Below are positions 24,322 to 32,643 of a stretch of DNA of 64,000 bases, in pieces. Within the stretch, counting starts at the first letter, position 1. Every line of letters begins with the position of its first letter. The stretch comes from CAZSHG01 sp964606695 [NCBI: uncultured bacterium] (GTDB taxonomy: Bacteria; UBP14; UBA6098): NCBI GenBank assembly GCA_964606695.1, contig CAZSHG010000008.1, forward strand, positions 1-64,000. Direction: 5' to 3'. A model generated the notes under the pieces. The model did not search any database. It was not told the origin of the DNA and worked only from the letters and a program-made list of their open reading frames with translations. Both the position numbers and the translations under genes were made by a program.

Positions 24322-25797
24322 ATGAAATATGAAATAAGTTATAAATGGCAACCAATCGAAGATTATCTCGTTTCGGCTGATGAACTAAAAGTCCCCGAAT
24401 TGGTTTCATTATCAGAAGTATGGAAAGAACAAAAAGAATTTCTGGAAAGTTATGAAACACTTACCGAATTCAACGAACGGCTAAGAAGAGAATGGGCAAT
24501 CGAAACCGGGCTCCTGGAACGAATTTATACCCTGGATAGAGGCGTCACTCAACTGCTCCTTGAAAAAGGGATCGATGCTTCCTTGATTCCACATGGAAAA
24601 AGCGATCAGGACCCAGAACATGTCGTAGCGATAATTCGAGACCAGGAGAGCACAATCGAGGGATTGTTTCAATTCGTAAAAGGTGAACGAGAGCTATCGA
24701 CGTCATATATAAAAGAGCTTCACGCACAGCTTACGAGGAATCAACAAACTACAACCGCGGTGGATCAATTCGGGAACAGGCAAGAGGTTCCATTATTACG
24801 CGGCGAATACAAGAAGCATCCTAATAATCCAATTCGTCCAGACGGCTCGATTCATGAATACTGTCCACCCGAACAGGTTAATTCGGAGATGGAGCGTTTG
24901 ATAGATTTATATCACGAGCATAATGATACTCCACCCGAAGTCGAGGCCGCCTGGCTACATCATAGGTTTACTCAAATTCATCCTTTTCAGGATGGCAACG
25001 GCAGAGTCGCGCGAGCCCTGGCTTCTATAATCTTCATAAAAGCCGACTGGTTTCCACTTGTCATTCGAGATACGGATGTCGAACGAAGTAAATACATCGA
25101 TGCATTAGAATCCGCTGACCATAATGACCTTAAACCTCTCGTCGAGGTTTTTGCTACTACGCAGAAAAAAGCTTTTATTGAGGCTTTAGGAATTAGCAGT
25201 CATATAAAACGAACTCATAGAGTAGAACAAGAAGTAGATGCGATAAGAAGGAAGCTAGAGAAAAAGGCTTTAGCGAAGCGCAAAGAATGGGACAAAGTTA
25301 AAGAGATAGCATCAGAGCTTCAAAGATGCGCAAATGAACGCTTAAAAGAACTTGTGGAATTACTCCAAAAAGAGACCAAACATATACCTCAAAAAATAGA
25401 GTTTTATGAAGACTTTGCCGTTGACGGTGATCAAAGAGATTATTATTTTCGACTCCAAATAATCGAAGTCGCGAAAAAGCTATCATATTATGCAAACACA
25501 CGAGAATACAGAGCCTGGTCGAGATTGGTGCTTAAATCAGGCAACCAATCAGAAATATTGATCTCTTTTCATGCAACGGGATATGAATTTAGGGGCGTTC
25601 TCGCTGTCTCGGCTTGTTTTTTCCGAAGGGAAGAAACTGCTGAAGATGAACGACAAATAGCGGACATAATTCCTTTATCCGAAGATATTTTTCAACTCAA
25701 TTACAAAGAAAAAACTGAGGACGTTAAACCACGTTTTAGAGAGTGGCTTGAAAACGTTCTTACGTTGGGACTGGAAATATGGAGAGAAGATTTATAA
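24322..25797 (+). CDS. Fic-family protein (AMP-transferase type) inside the pgs operon
   Basis: 491 aa. The Fic core H-P-F-Q-D-G-N-G-R is intact at residues 220-228, so catalysis (usually AMP transfer to Tyr/Thr/Ser of a target) is possible. An N-terminal inhibitory-type helix may be T-G-L-L-E-R (about 62-67) or E-S-T-I-E-G (109-114); the second matches class II autoinhibited Fic proteins better at E-G. The C-terminal ~220 residues contain a long charged coiled coil (about 290-360) and an unrecognised domain. The start is taken at ATG 24322 (GAGG upstream) rather than the ATG at 24286, which lies in pgsB. Markedly AT-richer than pgsB and pgsC, so a likely insertion by transfer. Confidence 0.88.
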   Translation: MKYEISYKWQPIEDYLVSADELKVPELVSLSEVWKEQKEFLESYETLTEFNERLRREWAIETGLLERIYTLDRGVTQLLLEKGIDASLIPHGKSDQDPEHVVAIIRDQESTIEGLFQFVKGERELSTSYIKELHAQLTRNQQTTTAVDQFGNRQEVPLLRGEYKKHPNNPIRPDGSIHEYCPPEQVNSEMERLIDLYHEHNDTPPEVEAAWLHHRFTQIHPFQDGNGRVARALASIIFIKADWFPLVIRDTDVERSKYIDALESADHNDLKPLVEVFATTQKKAFIEALGISSHIKRTHRVEQEVDAIRRKLEKKALAKRKEWDKVKEIASELQRCANERLKELVELLQKETKHIPQKIEFYEDFAVDGDQRDYYFRLQIIEVAKKLSYYANTREYRAWSRLVLKSGNQSEILISFHATGYEFRGVLAVSACFFRREETAEDERQIADIIPLSEDIFQLNYKEKTEDVKPRFREWLENVLTLGLEIWREDL

Positions 25798-25825
25798 TTG
25801 GAATAATCTTGAAAGGTAGCAAATT

Positions 25826-26293
25826 ATGCTCTGGCTATCGGTAGGAATAGGATTGGCGTTGTCTTTGCTCTTCGCCGAGTGGTTCGGGTTGGCGGCGGGA
25901 GGACTGGTTGTGCCGGGTTATATCGCGCTCTTCTGGAACGATCCGCTTAAGATCGTCGGCACGATAACTATCGCCCTGGCCGCCTTTGGGACGGTCAAGG
26001 TCGCCAGTTCATATACGATTCTCTACGGGCGCAGGAAACTCGTCCTTACCGTGCTAATCGCGTTCGTTTACGCCTGGATTTTCAGATACATCCTGGGCGC
26101 GGGTTCGATAGGCGTTCTTGGGTCTTTCGACCCCATCGGTTTTATCATCCCCGGCCTGCTTGGCTATTGGATGGACAGGCAGGGGATACTGGAAACGCTA
26201 TCGACCATGGTGATTGCAAGCGTATTGGTCAGGTTGGTTTTAATTATGGTGAATGGAGGTGACCTCCTTGAAGTGGCGCTCCCGACGAGTTAG
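25826..26293 (+). CDS. pgsC: Poly-gamma-glutamate biosynthesis protein PgsC/CapC
   Basis: 155-aa membrane protein with about five helices. The family motif A-E-W-F-G-L-A-A-G-G-L-V-V-P-G-Y-I-A is at about residues 17-34, and F-I-I-P-G-L-L-G-Y-W near 108-117. PgsC partners PgsB in the membrane-bound polymerase. Its 3' end overlaps pgsW by 26 nt (from the TTG start). It stands 28 nt after the Fic gene. Confidence 0.9.
   Translation: MLWLSVGIGLALSLLFAEWFGLAAGGLVVPGYIALFWNDPLKIVGTITIALAAFGTVKVASSYTILYGRRKLVLTVLIAFVYAWIFRYILGAGSIGVLGSFDPIGFIIPGLLGYWMDRQGILETLSTMVIASVLVRLVLIMVNGGDLLEVALPTS
26255..26267 (+). promoter_or_regulatory. pgsW ribosome binding site inside a palindrome
   Basis: GGAGGTGACCTCC is a perfect palindrome containing the Shine-Dalgarno GGAGGT; as RNA it can form GGAGG-TGA-CCTCC. 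TTG (26268) follows directly. The hairpin lies in the last codons of pgsC, so ribosomes finishing pgsC would open it, giving translational coupling. Confidence 0.55.
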
Positions 26294-27383
26294 TTTAGGC
26301 GCTCTTATCCTGCTTGCGGGGCTGGGCATCGCAGTAATGGCAGTTGTCGAGTTTTCAAAAATCAGGGTGAAAAAGAGCCATTTCGAAGAAAAAGAAATCG
26401 CCAGCCAGCTGGCGTTCAAGGCCGCCGAGGCGATACGGACGTCTCAGGTCGGCGAACATATTGTAATCGACCCCGTAGCCGATCCCAACGCAACCGGTCT
26501 TATTGGCGATCAGTTCACTATTATTACCACCGACCGCGGGAGCCTTACCGCGAAACTCACAACCACCAATCCCAACTGGGCGGCGGTCGTGGTCGATATG
26601 CTCCGCGAGGCCGGGGTGCAACGCGGAGATAAAGTCGCGGTGGGTTACACAGGCTCGATGCCCGCGTTGAATATAGCGACGCTTTCAGCTATACAGACTA
26701 TAGGCGCGGAACCGGTAATCATCGCCAGTGTGGGAGCCTCTATGTGGGGAGCTAACAACCCCGATTTTGCGTGGCTGGACATGGAGAAATTTCTCTACGA
26801 CCGCGGGATAATAAAACATCGCAGTATAGCGGCGTCTCTGGGGGGGCGCGGCGACGACGGAGGCAATGTATCGCCCGAGGGAAGAAGAATCCTGCGGGAA
26901 ATTATCGAACGCAACGGAGTGCAAAAAATCGAGGAATCTACCCTCGACGCAAGCATCCAGAAACGTGTCGATTTATATAAAAATCACCTCGACGGGGGCG
27001 AGAAATACACAGCCTACATTAACGTGGGTGGCGGTCTCGGCTCGATAGGCAGTGCGCAAAACCTGGTTCCAATCGGCCCCGGAGTCAATAAAAGAATCCC
27101 TGATGCCAACTACCCGCTCAAAGGCGCAATGATACATATCGGCGAGATGGGAACACCGATAATCAACCTTACCGAGATCACCCGGCTTGCCAACCGCTAC
27201 GGTCTTCCGGTAGCGCCCGAACCGCTTCCCGACATCCCCCACGGCGACGTCTATTTCGAGAATCGCTATCGAATGCATCTTGTAATACCTGCGTTTCTAT
27301 TATATACTGCGCTTGTATTTCTCGTGATCCGTATAGACCTGAACAGCGTCCTTTTCAATCGAGGAAAAAAAGAGCGGCATTGA
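26268..27383 (+). CDS. pgsW: Poly-gamma-glutamate system protein PgsW
   Basis: About 371 aa. A membrane helix at each end (about 9-27 and 340-358) frames a large extracytoplasmic domain containing V-G-Y-T-G-S-M-P-A-L-N-I-A, A-S-V-G-A-S-M-W-G-A-N-N-P and a repeated glycine-rich N-V-G-G-G-L-G-S-I-G. This matches the PgsW family, which replaces PgsA/PgsE in several non-Bacillus pgs operons; its exact role is not established. I prefer TTG 26268 as start because GGAGGT lies 8 nt before it; ATG 26253 would place that site inside the gene. Confidence 0.85.
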   Translation: MKWRSRRVSLGALILLAGLGIAVMAVVEFSKIRVKKSHFEEKEIASQLAFKAAEAIRTSQVGEHIVIDPVADPNATGLIGDQFTIITTDRGSLTAKLTTTNPNWAAVVVDMLREAGVQRGDKVAVGYTGSMPALNIATLSAIQTIGAEPVIIASVGASMWGANNPDFAWLDMEKFLYDRGIIKHRSIAASLGGRGDDGGNVSPEGRRILREIIERNGVQKIEESTLDASIQKRVDLYKNHLDGGEKYTAYINVGGGLGSIGSAQNLVPIGPGVNKRIPDANYPLKGAMIHIGEMGTPIINLTEITRLANRYGLPVAPEPLPDIPHGDVYFENRYRMHLVIPAFLLYTALVFLVIRIDLNSVLFNRGKKERH

Positions 27384-27419
27384 GAATTTGTGCGTTGGGG
27401 AAAAAACCGGAAATTTCCC

Positions 27420-27448
27420 TTGTTTTTTGTAAGCCGAATAAATATAAT
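27420..27448 (+). promoter_or_regulatory. Candidate promoter of the lysine aminotransferase gene
   Basis: TTGTTT (27420-27425), 17-nt spacer, TATAAT (27443-27448). It would give a leader of about 190 nt containing a palindrome GGCCGATCGGCC near 27460-27471. I looked for a lysine riboswitch and saw no match to its conserved core. Confidence 0.5.
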
Positions 27449-27644
27449 CATTTGAGGTGGCCGATCGGCCGGATGACCATGTTTTGTAACTTATTGCTAT
27501 GCAACGTATTGAAAGAAATATCGATCGCGATTTAGGTTACCGCAATCATATCTTTGGTGGCCCGGGCGGATTTTTCGTTCGATGAACCCAATATTCCCTA
27601 AAAAAACAATTATTAAAACTTAGCTACCCGTTTGGAGGTGTAGA

Positions 27645-28985
27645 ATGAAGAAACTCTCTAAAGAAGAAGTCTCTGCCATTTCCGCGCAGGACGTTCACGA
27701 TATTTTAGGTTCTGTGATGCTTGCCGACGGTTTCGATCTGGTAGTTGATCTCGAAAAATCTCAGGGGCAAATCCTCTATGACGCTAAATCGAAGATAGCT
27801 TATCTGGATTTCTTCAGCTATTTCGCGAGTAATCCCGTGGGACATAACCACCCGAAGATAGCTAACCCGGAGTTCATCGAGGAGATGGGGAAGGTCGCCA
27901 TACATAATCCGTCTAATTCCGATTTATATACTGTCGAGATGGCGAAATTCGTCGCTACTTTCCATAGAGTAGCAATGCCGGAGAATATGAATCATCTGTT
28001 TCTCGTTGCGGGAGGAGGATTAGCGGTCGAAAATGCCCTCAAAGCCGCAATGGATTGGAAAGTCCGTAAAAACCTGAAAGCTGGCAAGGGCGAAATCGGC
28101 ACGAAAGTCCTGCATTTCGAAAAGGGGTTCCATGGGCGCACGGGATACACTTTATCATTGACCAATACCGCCGATCCTCGCAAATATATGTATTTTGCGA
28201 AATTCAATTGGCCTCGTGTTTCGACGCCCTCGGCGAAATTCCCACTCGAAGGCGTTAATCTCGACGATACTATCGCCCGAGAGAAGGTGTCAATCGAACA
28301 AATCGAGAATATCCTGAAAGAACAGGCGGACGAAATATGTTGCGCGATAATCGAGCCTATTCAGGGCGAAGGGGGCGATAACCATTTACGCCCGGAATTC
28401 CTCCGCACCCTGAAAGACCTGTGTGTCAAATACGACATCATGCTGGTTTACGACGAAGTCCAATCCGGCATGGGACTCACGGGGAAAATGTGGGCATGGG
28501 AAAACTCCGGCGTAGAACCGGACATCTTCTGTTTCGGTAAAAAATCGCAGGTATGCGGTATTGTCTCCGGGCCGAGGATCGACGAAGTAGAGAACAACGT
28601 CTTTCACGAATCCAGCAGGATCAACTCGACATGGGGTGGCAATCTGGCCGATATGCTCCGTTGCCGTAGATATCTCGAAATTATCGAGGAGGAAAACCTC
28701 GTAGAAAACGCTACGAAAATGGGCGAAGTGCTGTTAAACGGTCTCAGGAAAATCGAAAGGGATCACGAACTGGTATCGAACTCGCGCGGCGCTGGCCTGA
28801 TGTGCGCTTTCGATCTTCCCGATGGAACCTGTCGTGGCGATTTCCTGGGCGAATGCGTGAAAAGAGGTATGATCGTCCTCCCCTGCGGCACGAAAAGCGT
28901 CCGGTTCAGGCCGAGCTTGAACGTTCAGGCGGAACATATCGAACGGGCAATTGCTATAATAGACGAAGTGCTCGCCGAGATGTAA
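27645..28985 (+). CDS. lat: L-lysine 6-transaminase (LAT)
   Basis: PLP enzyme of aminotransferase class III that moves the epsilon-amino group of lysine to 2-oxoglutarate, giving glutamate and an aldehyde that cyclises. Text close to known LAT enzymes includes F-F-S-Y-F-A-S-N-P-V-G-H-N-H-P (about 56-70), E-P-I-Q-G-E-G-G-D-N-H (about 238-248), Y-D-E-V-Q-S-G-M-G and the PLP lysine in F-G-K-K-S-Q-V-C-G near 300. GGAGG precedes the ATG. It follows the pgs genes on the same strand, and its glutamate product is the monomer of the pgs polymer, though it has its own promoter candidate and terminator. Confidence 0.92.
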   Translation: MKKLSKEEVSAISAQDVHDILGSVMLADGFDLVVDLEKSQGQILYDAKSKIAYLDFFSYFASNPVGHNHPKIANPEFIEEMGKVAIHNPSNSDLYTVEMAKFVATFHRVAMPENMNHLFLVAGGGLAVENALKAAMDWKVRKNLKAGKGEIGTKVLHFEKGFHGRTGYTLSLTNTADPRKYMYFAKFNWPRVSTPSAKFPLEGVNLDDTIAREKVSIEQIENILKEQADEICCAIIEPIQGEGGDNHLRPEFLRTLKDLCVKYDIMLVYDEVQSGMGLTGKMWAWENSGVEPDIFCFGKKSQVCGIVSGPRIDEVENNVFHESSRINSTWGGNLADMLRCRRYLEIIEEENLVENATKMGEVLLNGLRKIERDHELVSNSRGAGLMCAFDLPDGTCRGDFLGECVKRGMIVLPCGTKSVRFRPSLNVQAEHIERAIAIIDEVLAEM

Positions 28986-29009
28986 TCGGTAGGAGATAAT
29001 ATTTCTCCG

Positions 29010-29037
29010 GAGCGGTCTATTCTGGCCGCTCTTTTTT
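29010..29037 (+). terminator. Intrinsic terminator of lat
   Basis: GAGCGG (29010-29015) pairs with CCGCTC (29026-29031), followed by six T (29032-29037). A smaller hairpin GGAGA/TCTCC (28992-29008) precedes it. Confidence 0.85.
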
Positions 29038-29255
29038 AATGGGTAATACTCATTGCGAATCTAAAGTTCTACCTTTTAGGGCGCTGGGGGCGTCGAGCGA
29101 ATACGTCGTTCTCTTAAACCTATGGGATTTTTTATCGATATCGTCCCGACAAAACCCTAAAACCCTTTTTATTCTTTACGGTTGATTTATCGGTTGAAAT
29201 GAATTAAGATATAATGATAGAGAAACCAATTTCTGTGGCGGAAGGAGAGATCCAG

Positions 29256-29654
29256 ATGAAAAAGGTTATAATAATATTGATAATTTTAGGTGCGATATAC
29301 TTGCTCTATAACCATTATATCGCAGAACCGAGAAGATTGGTGGAAGAGGAAACCGCCAATCTTTCGGAAGCGGGATTGCGGGCACGGCAAACGGAAGCCA
29401 AACAACTGTTGAGAATGGCGTATCAGAAACAGGAATCCTATCATGCGTTACATGGCAAATACGCGAGAAAGCTGGACGATATACAGGCACAATCGCGAGG
29501 GACATATTACTACCTTGAAGTTAAGAGCGCCAAAATTAGCACGTTCGAGATCAGGGCCGAAGGCAATATCGATCTGGACGGTTATAAAGATGTCTGGGTA
29601 ATTGATCAGAATGGCAAACCCTATAATCTTGTTGATGACATCGAGAAGAACTAG
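29256..29654 (+). CDS. Pilin-like membrane-anchored protein
   Basis: 132 aa. A short basic start (MKKV), one membrane helix (about 4-20), then a long helix and a globular part. The text A-R-Q-T-E-A-K-Q-L-L-R-M-A-Y-Q-K-Q-E-S-Y-H-A-L-H-G-K-Y and the ending D-L-D-G-Y-K-D-V-W-V-I-D-Q-N-G resemble type IV pilin/pseudopilin bodies. The usual G-F-T-L-I-E-L cleavage motif is missing, so it may be a derived relative fixed in the membrane. The start is ATG 29256, which has AAGGAGA upstream; an earlier ATG at 29214 overlaps a TATAAT box (29210-29215). Confidence 0.65.
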   Translation: MKKVIIILIILGAIYLLYNHYIAEPRRLVEEETANLSEAGLRARQTEAKQLLRMAYQKQESYHALHGKYARKLDDIQAQSRGTYYYLEVKSAKISTFEIRAEGNIDLDGYKDVWVIDQNGKPYNLVDDIEKN

Positions 29655-29664
29655 CAAGCCTGGA

Positions 29665-32640
29665 ATGTCAAAGAGGAGTGATATAGATAAATTCGATGAT
29701 CCGCGTGTGGCGAAAGCTATAGCTTCCTTTATTCCGGGCCAGGTTCTTTCCAGAATCGTTCGAAATCCGGGAAAACTCGATAGAGTTGGCGAAAGACGCA
29801 CCGTTACTGCGATGTTCGTCGATATTGCCGGTTTCACTCCCTATTGTGAAAACCGCGATGCCGAGGAGGTGATGCTCCTCTTGAATAAGCTTTTTGCGGC
29901 CCTTCTGGAACCGGTAGAGAAATATTCCGGACAGGTCGATAAGTTCATGGGTGACGCGGCTGTGATTATCTTCGGTGCTCCGGTCGCCCATGAGGATGAT
30001 CCGCAGAGAGCCCTCGTGTCGGCGGTGGAAATAATGCGGCGTATCGAAGATTTTGAGGGATTGAAGGTTTCGATTGGTATCAATACCGGCGAGGTAGTGG
30101 CCGGGATTGTAGGGGACGATAACCACCGCGAATACACCGTTATTGGAGATGCCGTAAATACGGCTTCCCGACTGCAAACTGCGGCGGAAGCTGGCGAAAT
30201 ACTGGTTGGGGAGGAAACAAAACTAAAAGCTGGCGCGGGGTTCAAGTTTAGCGAATCGAGAGAACTGTCTCTTAAAGGTAAAAGGAACCCGATTCTGGCC
30301 AATGTCCTGGACGATATCGCCCCGGGCACCGTGATCGCTTCCGGTCTAAAGATTATAGGCAGGCGGAGGGAGATATCTTCGCTCACCGGACTTATCGAGG
30401 GCGAAATTAATTCGGCGATAATACTGGGAGAAGCGGGTTCGGGGAAAACGGTTCTCGCTAATTATATCGTGAAGGAAGCGGCCGGACGCGGTATAAAAAC
30501 CATCGATATTTCCGCGATAACGTGGGCGGAGAACATACCTTACGCGCCCATCCAGCATTTCATCCGGGATTTACTCGGGGATAATCCTTACGATAAATTC
30601 GGTGAACTTGTTCCGTCCACGTCGGATTTCTACCCTCTACTGTCCGGTTTACTCGGTATGGAAATTGCACACACCGACAGGACTCGTTATCTATCGCCGG
30701 GTGAGAAGCGGACTATCCTCCAGACCATTATTTATGAATTGCTCGTTTCATCATATAAATCCACGCCTATTCTTATCCTTTGCGATAATATTGAAAACCT
30801 TGATCCATCGTCCGCGAGCTTGATGGACAGGATAATCCGCGAAAAAAGACTCCCCATACTGCTTTCCGGGCGATATCCCGGCGCGATAAAGTCCGAAGTC
30901 GAGGAGATTATCAACCTAAGACCGCTCAATAAAAGAGATACAGCGTCTCTGGTTCGGGAAATACTTGATGCAAACAAAGTGGGCTCCGATTTTGTATCGG
31001 ACGTGTATTCGGAAACCGGCGGGAATCCGGGATATATCAAGGAACTCGTTTCGTTGCTGGAGGACAAGGGCGAAATCCTTATCGAGAAAGGCGTTCATCG
31101 TATAACCGCTTCTATCGAAGGCAAGCTACCCGGTAGTATCGACGGTATTTATACGGCAAAAATCGATGAGTTCCCCCCGGACGCCCGCGAAACAATAAGG
31201 GTATCTTCAATTTTGGGGCAGGAATTTCCCAAAACGCTTCCTTTAGAATTGATGGATGAATCCGTTTACGAGAAAGGGCGGGCATACCTTATTTCTTCTG
31301 GAATAATCGCACCCACCGACGGACATTATCGTTTTCAATCGGTTCCGCTTATGAAAGCGGCATATCACTCGCTTTTCCAGACCGTTAGGAAGAAACTCCA
31401 TCTTTCGGTGGGAGCGACAATCGAGGAAAAATACGACGCCGACCTCGAAGACCACTACGAGGAACTCGCGCGTCATTACGGACTGGGAGAGGAGGCGAGA
31501 AAAGCCTTCCATTTCAGATACCTTTCCGGACGCAAGCAGGAACTCCGGTTTGCGAACCTGGAAGCACTCCATTATTATGAACGGGCACTTAGAATCGAGG
31601 ATAATAAAGCCATCGAATGGGATGTGTGGAGGGAACTGCTGAGCGTCCTGGAGGCCGCGGGCAGATTATACTGGTATTCGGGCGATCTCCGCAAAGTAAT
31701 CGAATTAAACGTTCGCGCGAAGACCGTCGCGAAAAAAATGAACACCGTCCCCCTCTTCACCGACGCTATCAATCGAATTGCGCTTGCGAAACAGGAAATG
31801 GGGGATTTCGACAAAGCGGGCGAATTATATATGGAACTATTAGATATCCTCGGCTCGCTGAAAGACGAACGAGAACGACTTCTTCAGGCGATGGTAAATT
31901 ACGGGACTCTGCTATCCGACCTCGGGAAACTCGATAAAGCGCGCGAAATTTACCTCAAAGGCCTGCAAATTGCAGACACCGAGGGCGCATCCCCCGGCGC
32001 GGCGAACCTGATGGGCAACCTCGGATGGCTCGAAGGCCAGTTGGGAAAATGGGATTCGGCGGTCGAATATCTGCTCAAGGCGGGCGAAATAGACAGCGAG
32101 TTGGGGAATTTGAGGGGTCAGGCCATCAATAGAGTAAACCTCGCGCAGGCGTATAGGGCGCGAGGTGCGAAGTCGGAGGAAATCCAGGCCTACGAGGAAG
32201 CCCGGGATATTTTCGCCCGAATAGGTGACAGGCGGGGTGAAGCCCTTTGCCTGTCGAATCTCGGCGATACGTCCAGGGAAACCGGAGATACAGAAAGGGC
32301 GAAATCGTTACACCGGAAAGCCCTCAAAATCGCCACCCAACTCGATGATAAAATGCGCATTGTGGACGCCCAGCTCGGTCTCGCGTTGGATTCCTTTGCC
32401 GGGGGAGATGTCAAATCCGCGATCAGTCGAGCCGAAAAGGCGGTCGCAACAAGCGAATCATCGGGAGATTGGGAGGGCAATATCGAAGCCGGCCTCGTGC
32501 TTCTCGAATTCTATGCACATGCGAAAAAACGCGACTCTTTTGAAGAACTCACATCGCGACTCCGGGCGATAATAATCGAAAACAACCCGACCGCAATCCC
32601 CCGACTTGAAGAACTTGAAGAAAAATTTTACGAAGGTTGA
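29665..32640 (+). CDS. Class III nucleotide cyclase fused to an AAA-type ATPase and TPR repeats
   Basis: 991 aa, no membrane helix. The cyclase domain (about 35-215) has the metal aspartates in F-V-D-I-A-G-F-T and F-M-G-D-A-A-V, and the stabilising V-I-G-D-A-V-N-T-A-S-R-L. The ATPase domain starts near 240 with Walker A G-E-A-G-S-G-K-T (about 263-270); I-L-I-L-C-D-N-I-E is the likely Walker B. Residues from about 610 to the end are tetratricopeptide repeats. This is the architecture of soluble adenylyl-cyclase-like sensors. The start, ATG 29665, lies just after the pilin-like gene; weak binding site. The signal it senses is unknown. Confidence 0.88.
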   Translation: MSKRSDIDKFDDPRVAKAIASFIPGQVLSRIVRNPGKLDRVGERRTVTAMFVDIAGFTPYCENRDAEEVMLLLNKLFAALLEPVEKYSGQVDKFMGDAAVIIFGAPVAHEDDPQRALVSAVEIMRRIEDFEGLKVSIGINTGEVVAGIVGDDNHREYTVIGDAVNTASRLQTAAEAGEILVGEETKLKAGAGFKFSESRELSLKGKRNPILANVLDDIAPGTVIASGLKIIGRRREISSLTGLIEGEINSAIILGEAGSGKTVLANYIVKEAAGRGIKTIDISAITWAENIPYAPIQHFIRDLLGDNPYDKFGELVPSTSDFYPLLSGLLGMEIAHTDRTRYLSPGEKRTILQTIIYELLVSSYKSTPILILCDNIENLDPSSASLMDRIIREKRLPILLSGRYPGAIKSEVEEIINLRPLNKRDTASLVREILDANKVGSDFVSDVYSETGGNPGYIKELVSLLEDKGEILIEKGVHRITASIEGKLPGSIDGIYTAKIDEFPPDARETIRVSSILGQEFPKTLPLELMDESVYEKGRAYLISSGIIAPTDGHYRFQSVPLMKAAYHSLFQTVRKKLHLSVGATIEEKYDADLEDHYEELARHYGLGEEARKAFHFRYLSGRKQELRFANLEALHYYERALRIEDNKAIEWDVWRELLSVLEAAGRLYWYSGDLRKVIELNVRAKTVAKKMNTVPLFTDAINRIALAKQEMGDFDKAGELYMELLDILGSLKDERERLLQAMVNYGTLLSDLGKLDKAREIYLKGLQIADTEGASPGAANLMGNLGWLEGQLGKWDSAVEYLLKAGEIDSELGNLRGQAINRVNLAQAYRARGAKSEEIQAYEEARDIFARIGDRRGEALCLSNLGDTSRETGDTERAKSLHRKALKIATQLDDKMRIVDAQLGLALDSFAGGDVKSAISRAEKAVATSESSGDWEGNIEAGLVLLEFYAHAKKRDSFEELTSRLRAIIIENNPTAIPRLEELEEKFYEG

Positions 32641-32643
32641 ACC

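Noticed and set aside
27384-27644. Lysine riboswitch ahead of lat
   Set aside because: The leader is long enough, but I could not find the conserved lysine-riboswitch core, only a simple palindrome.
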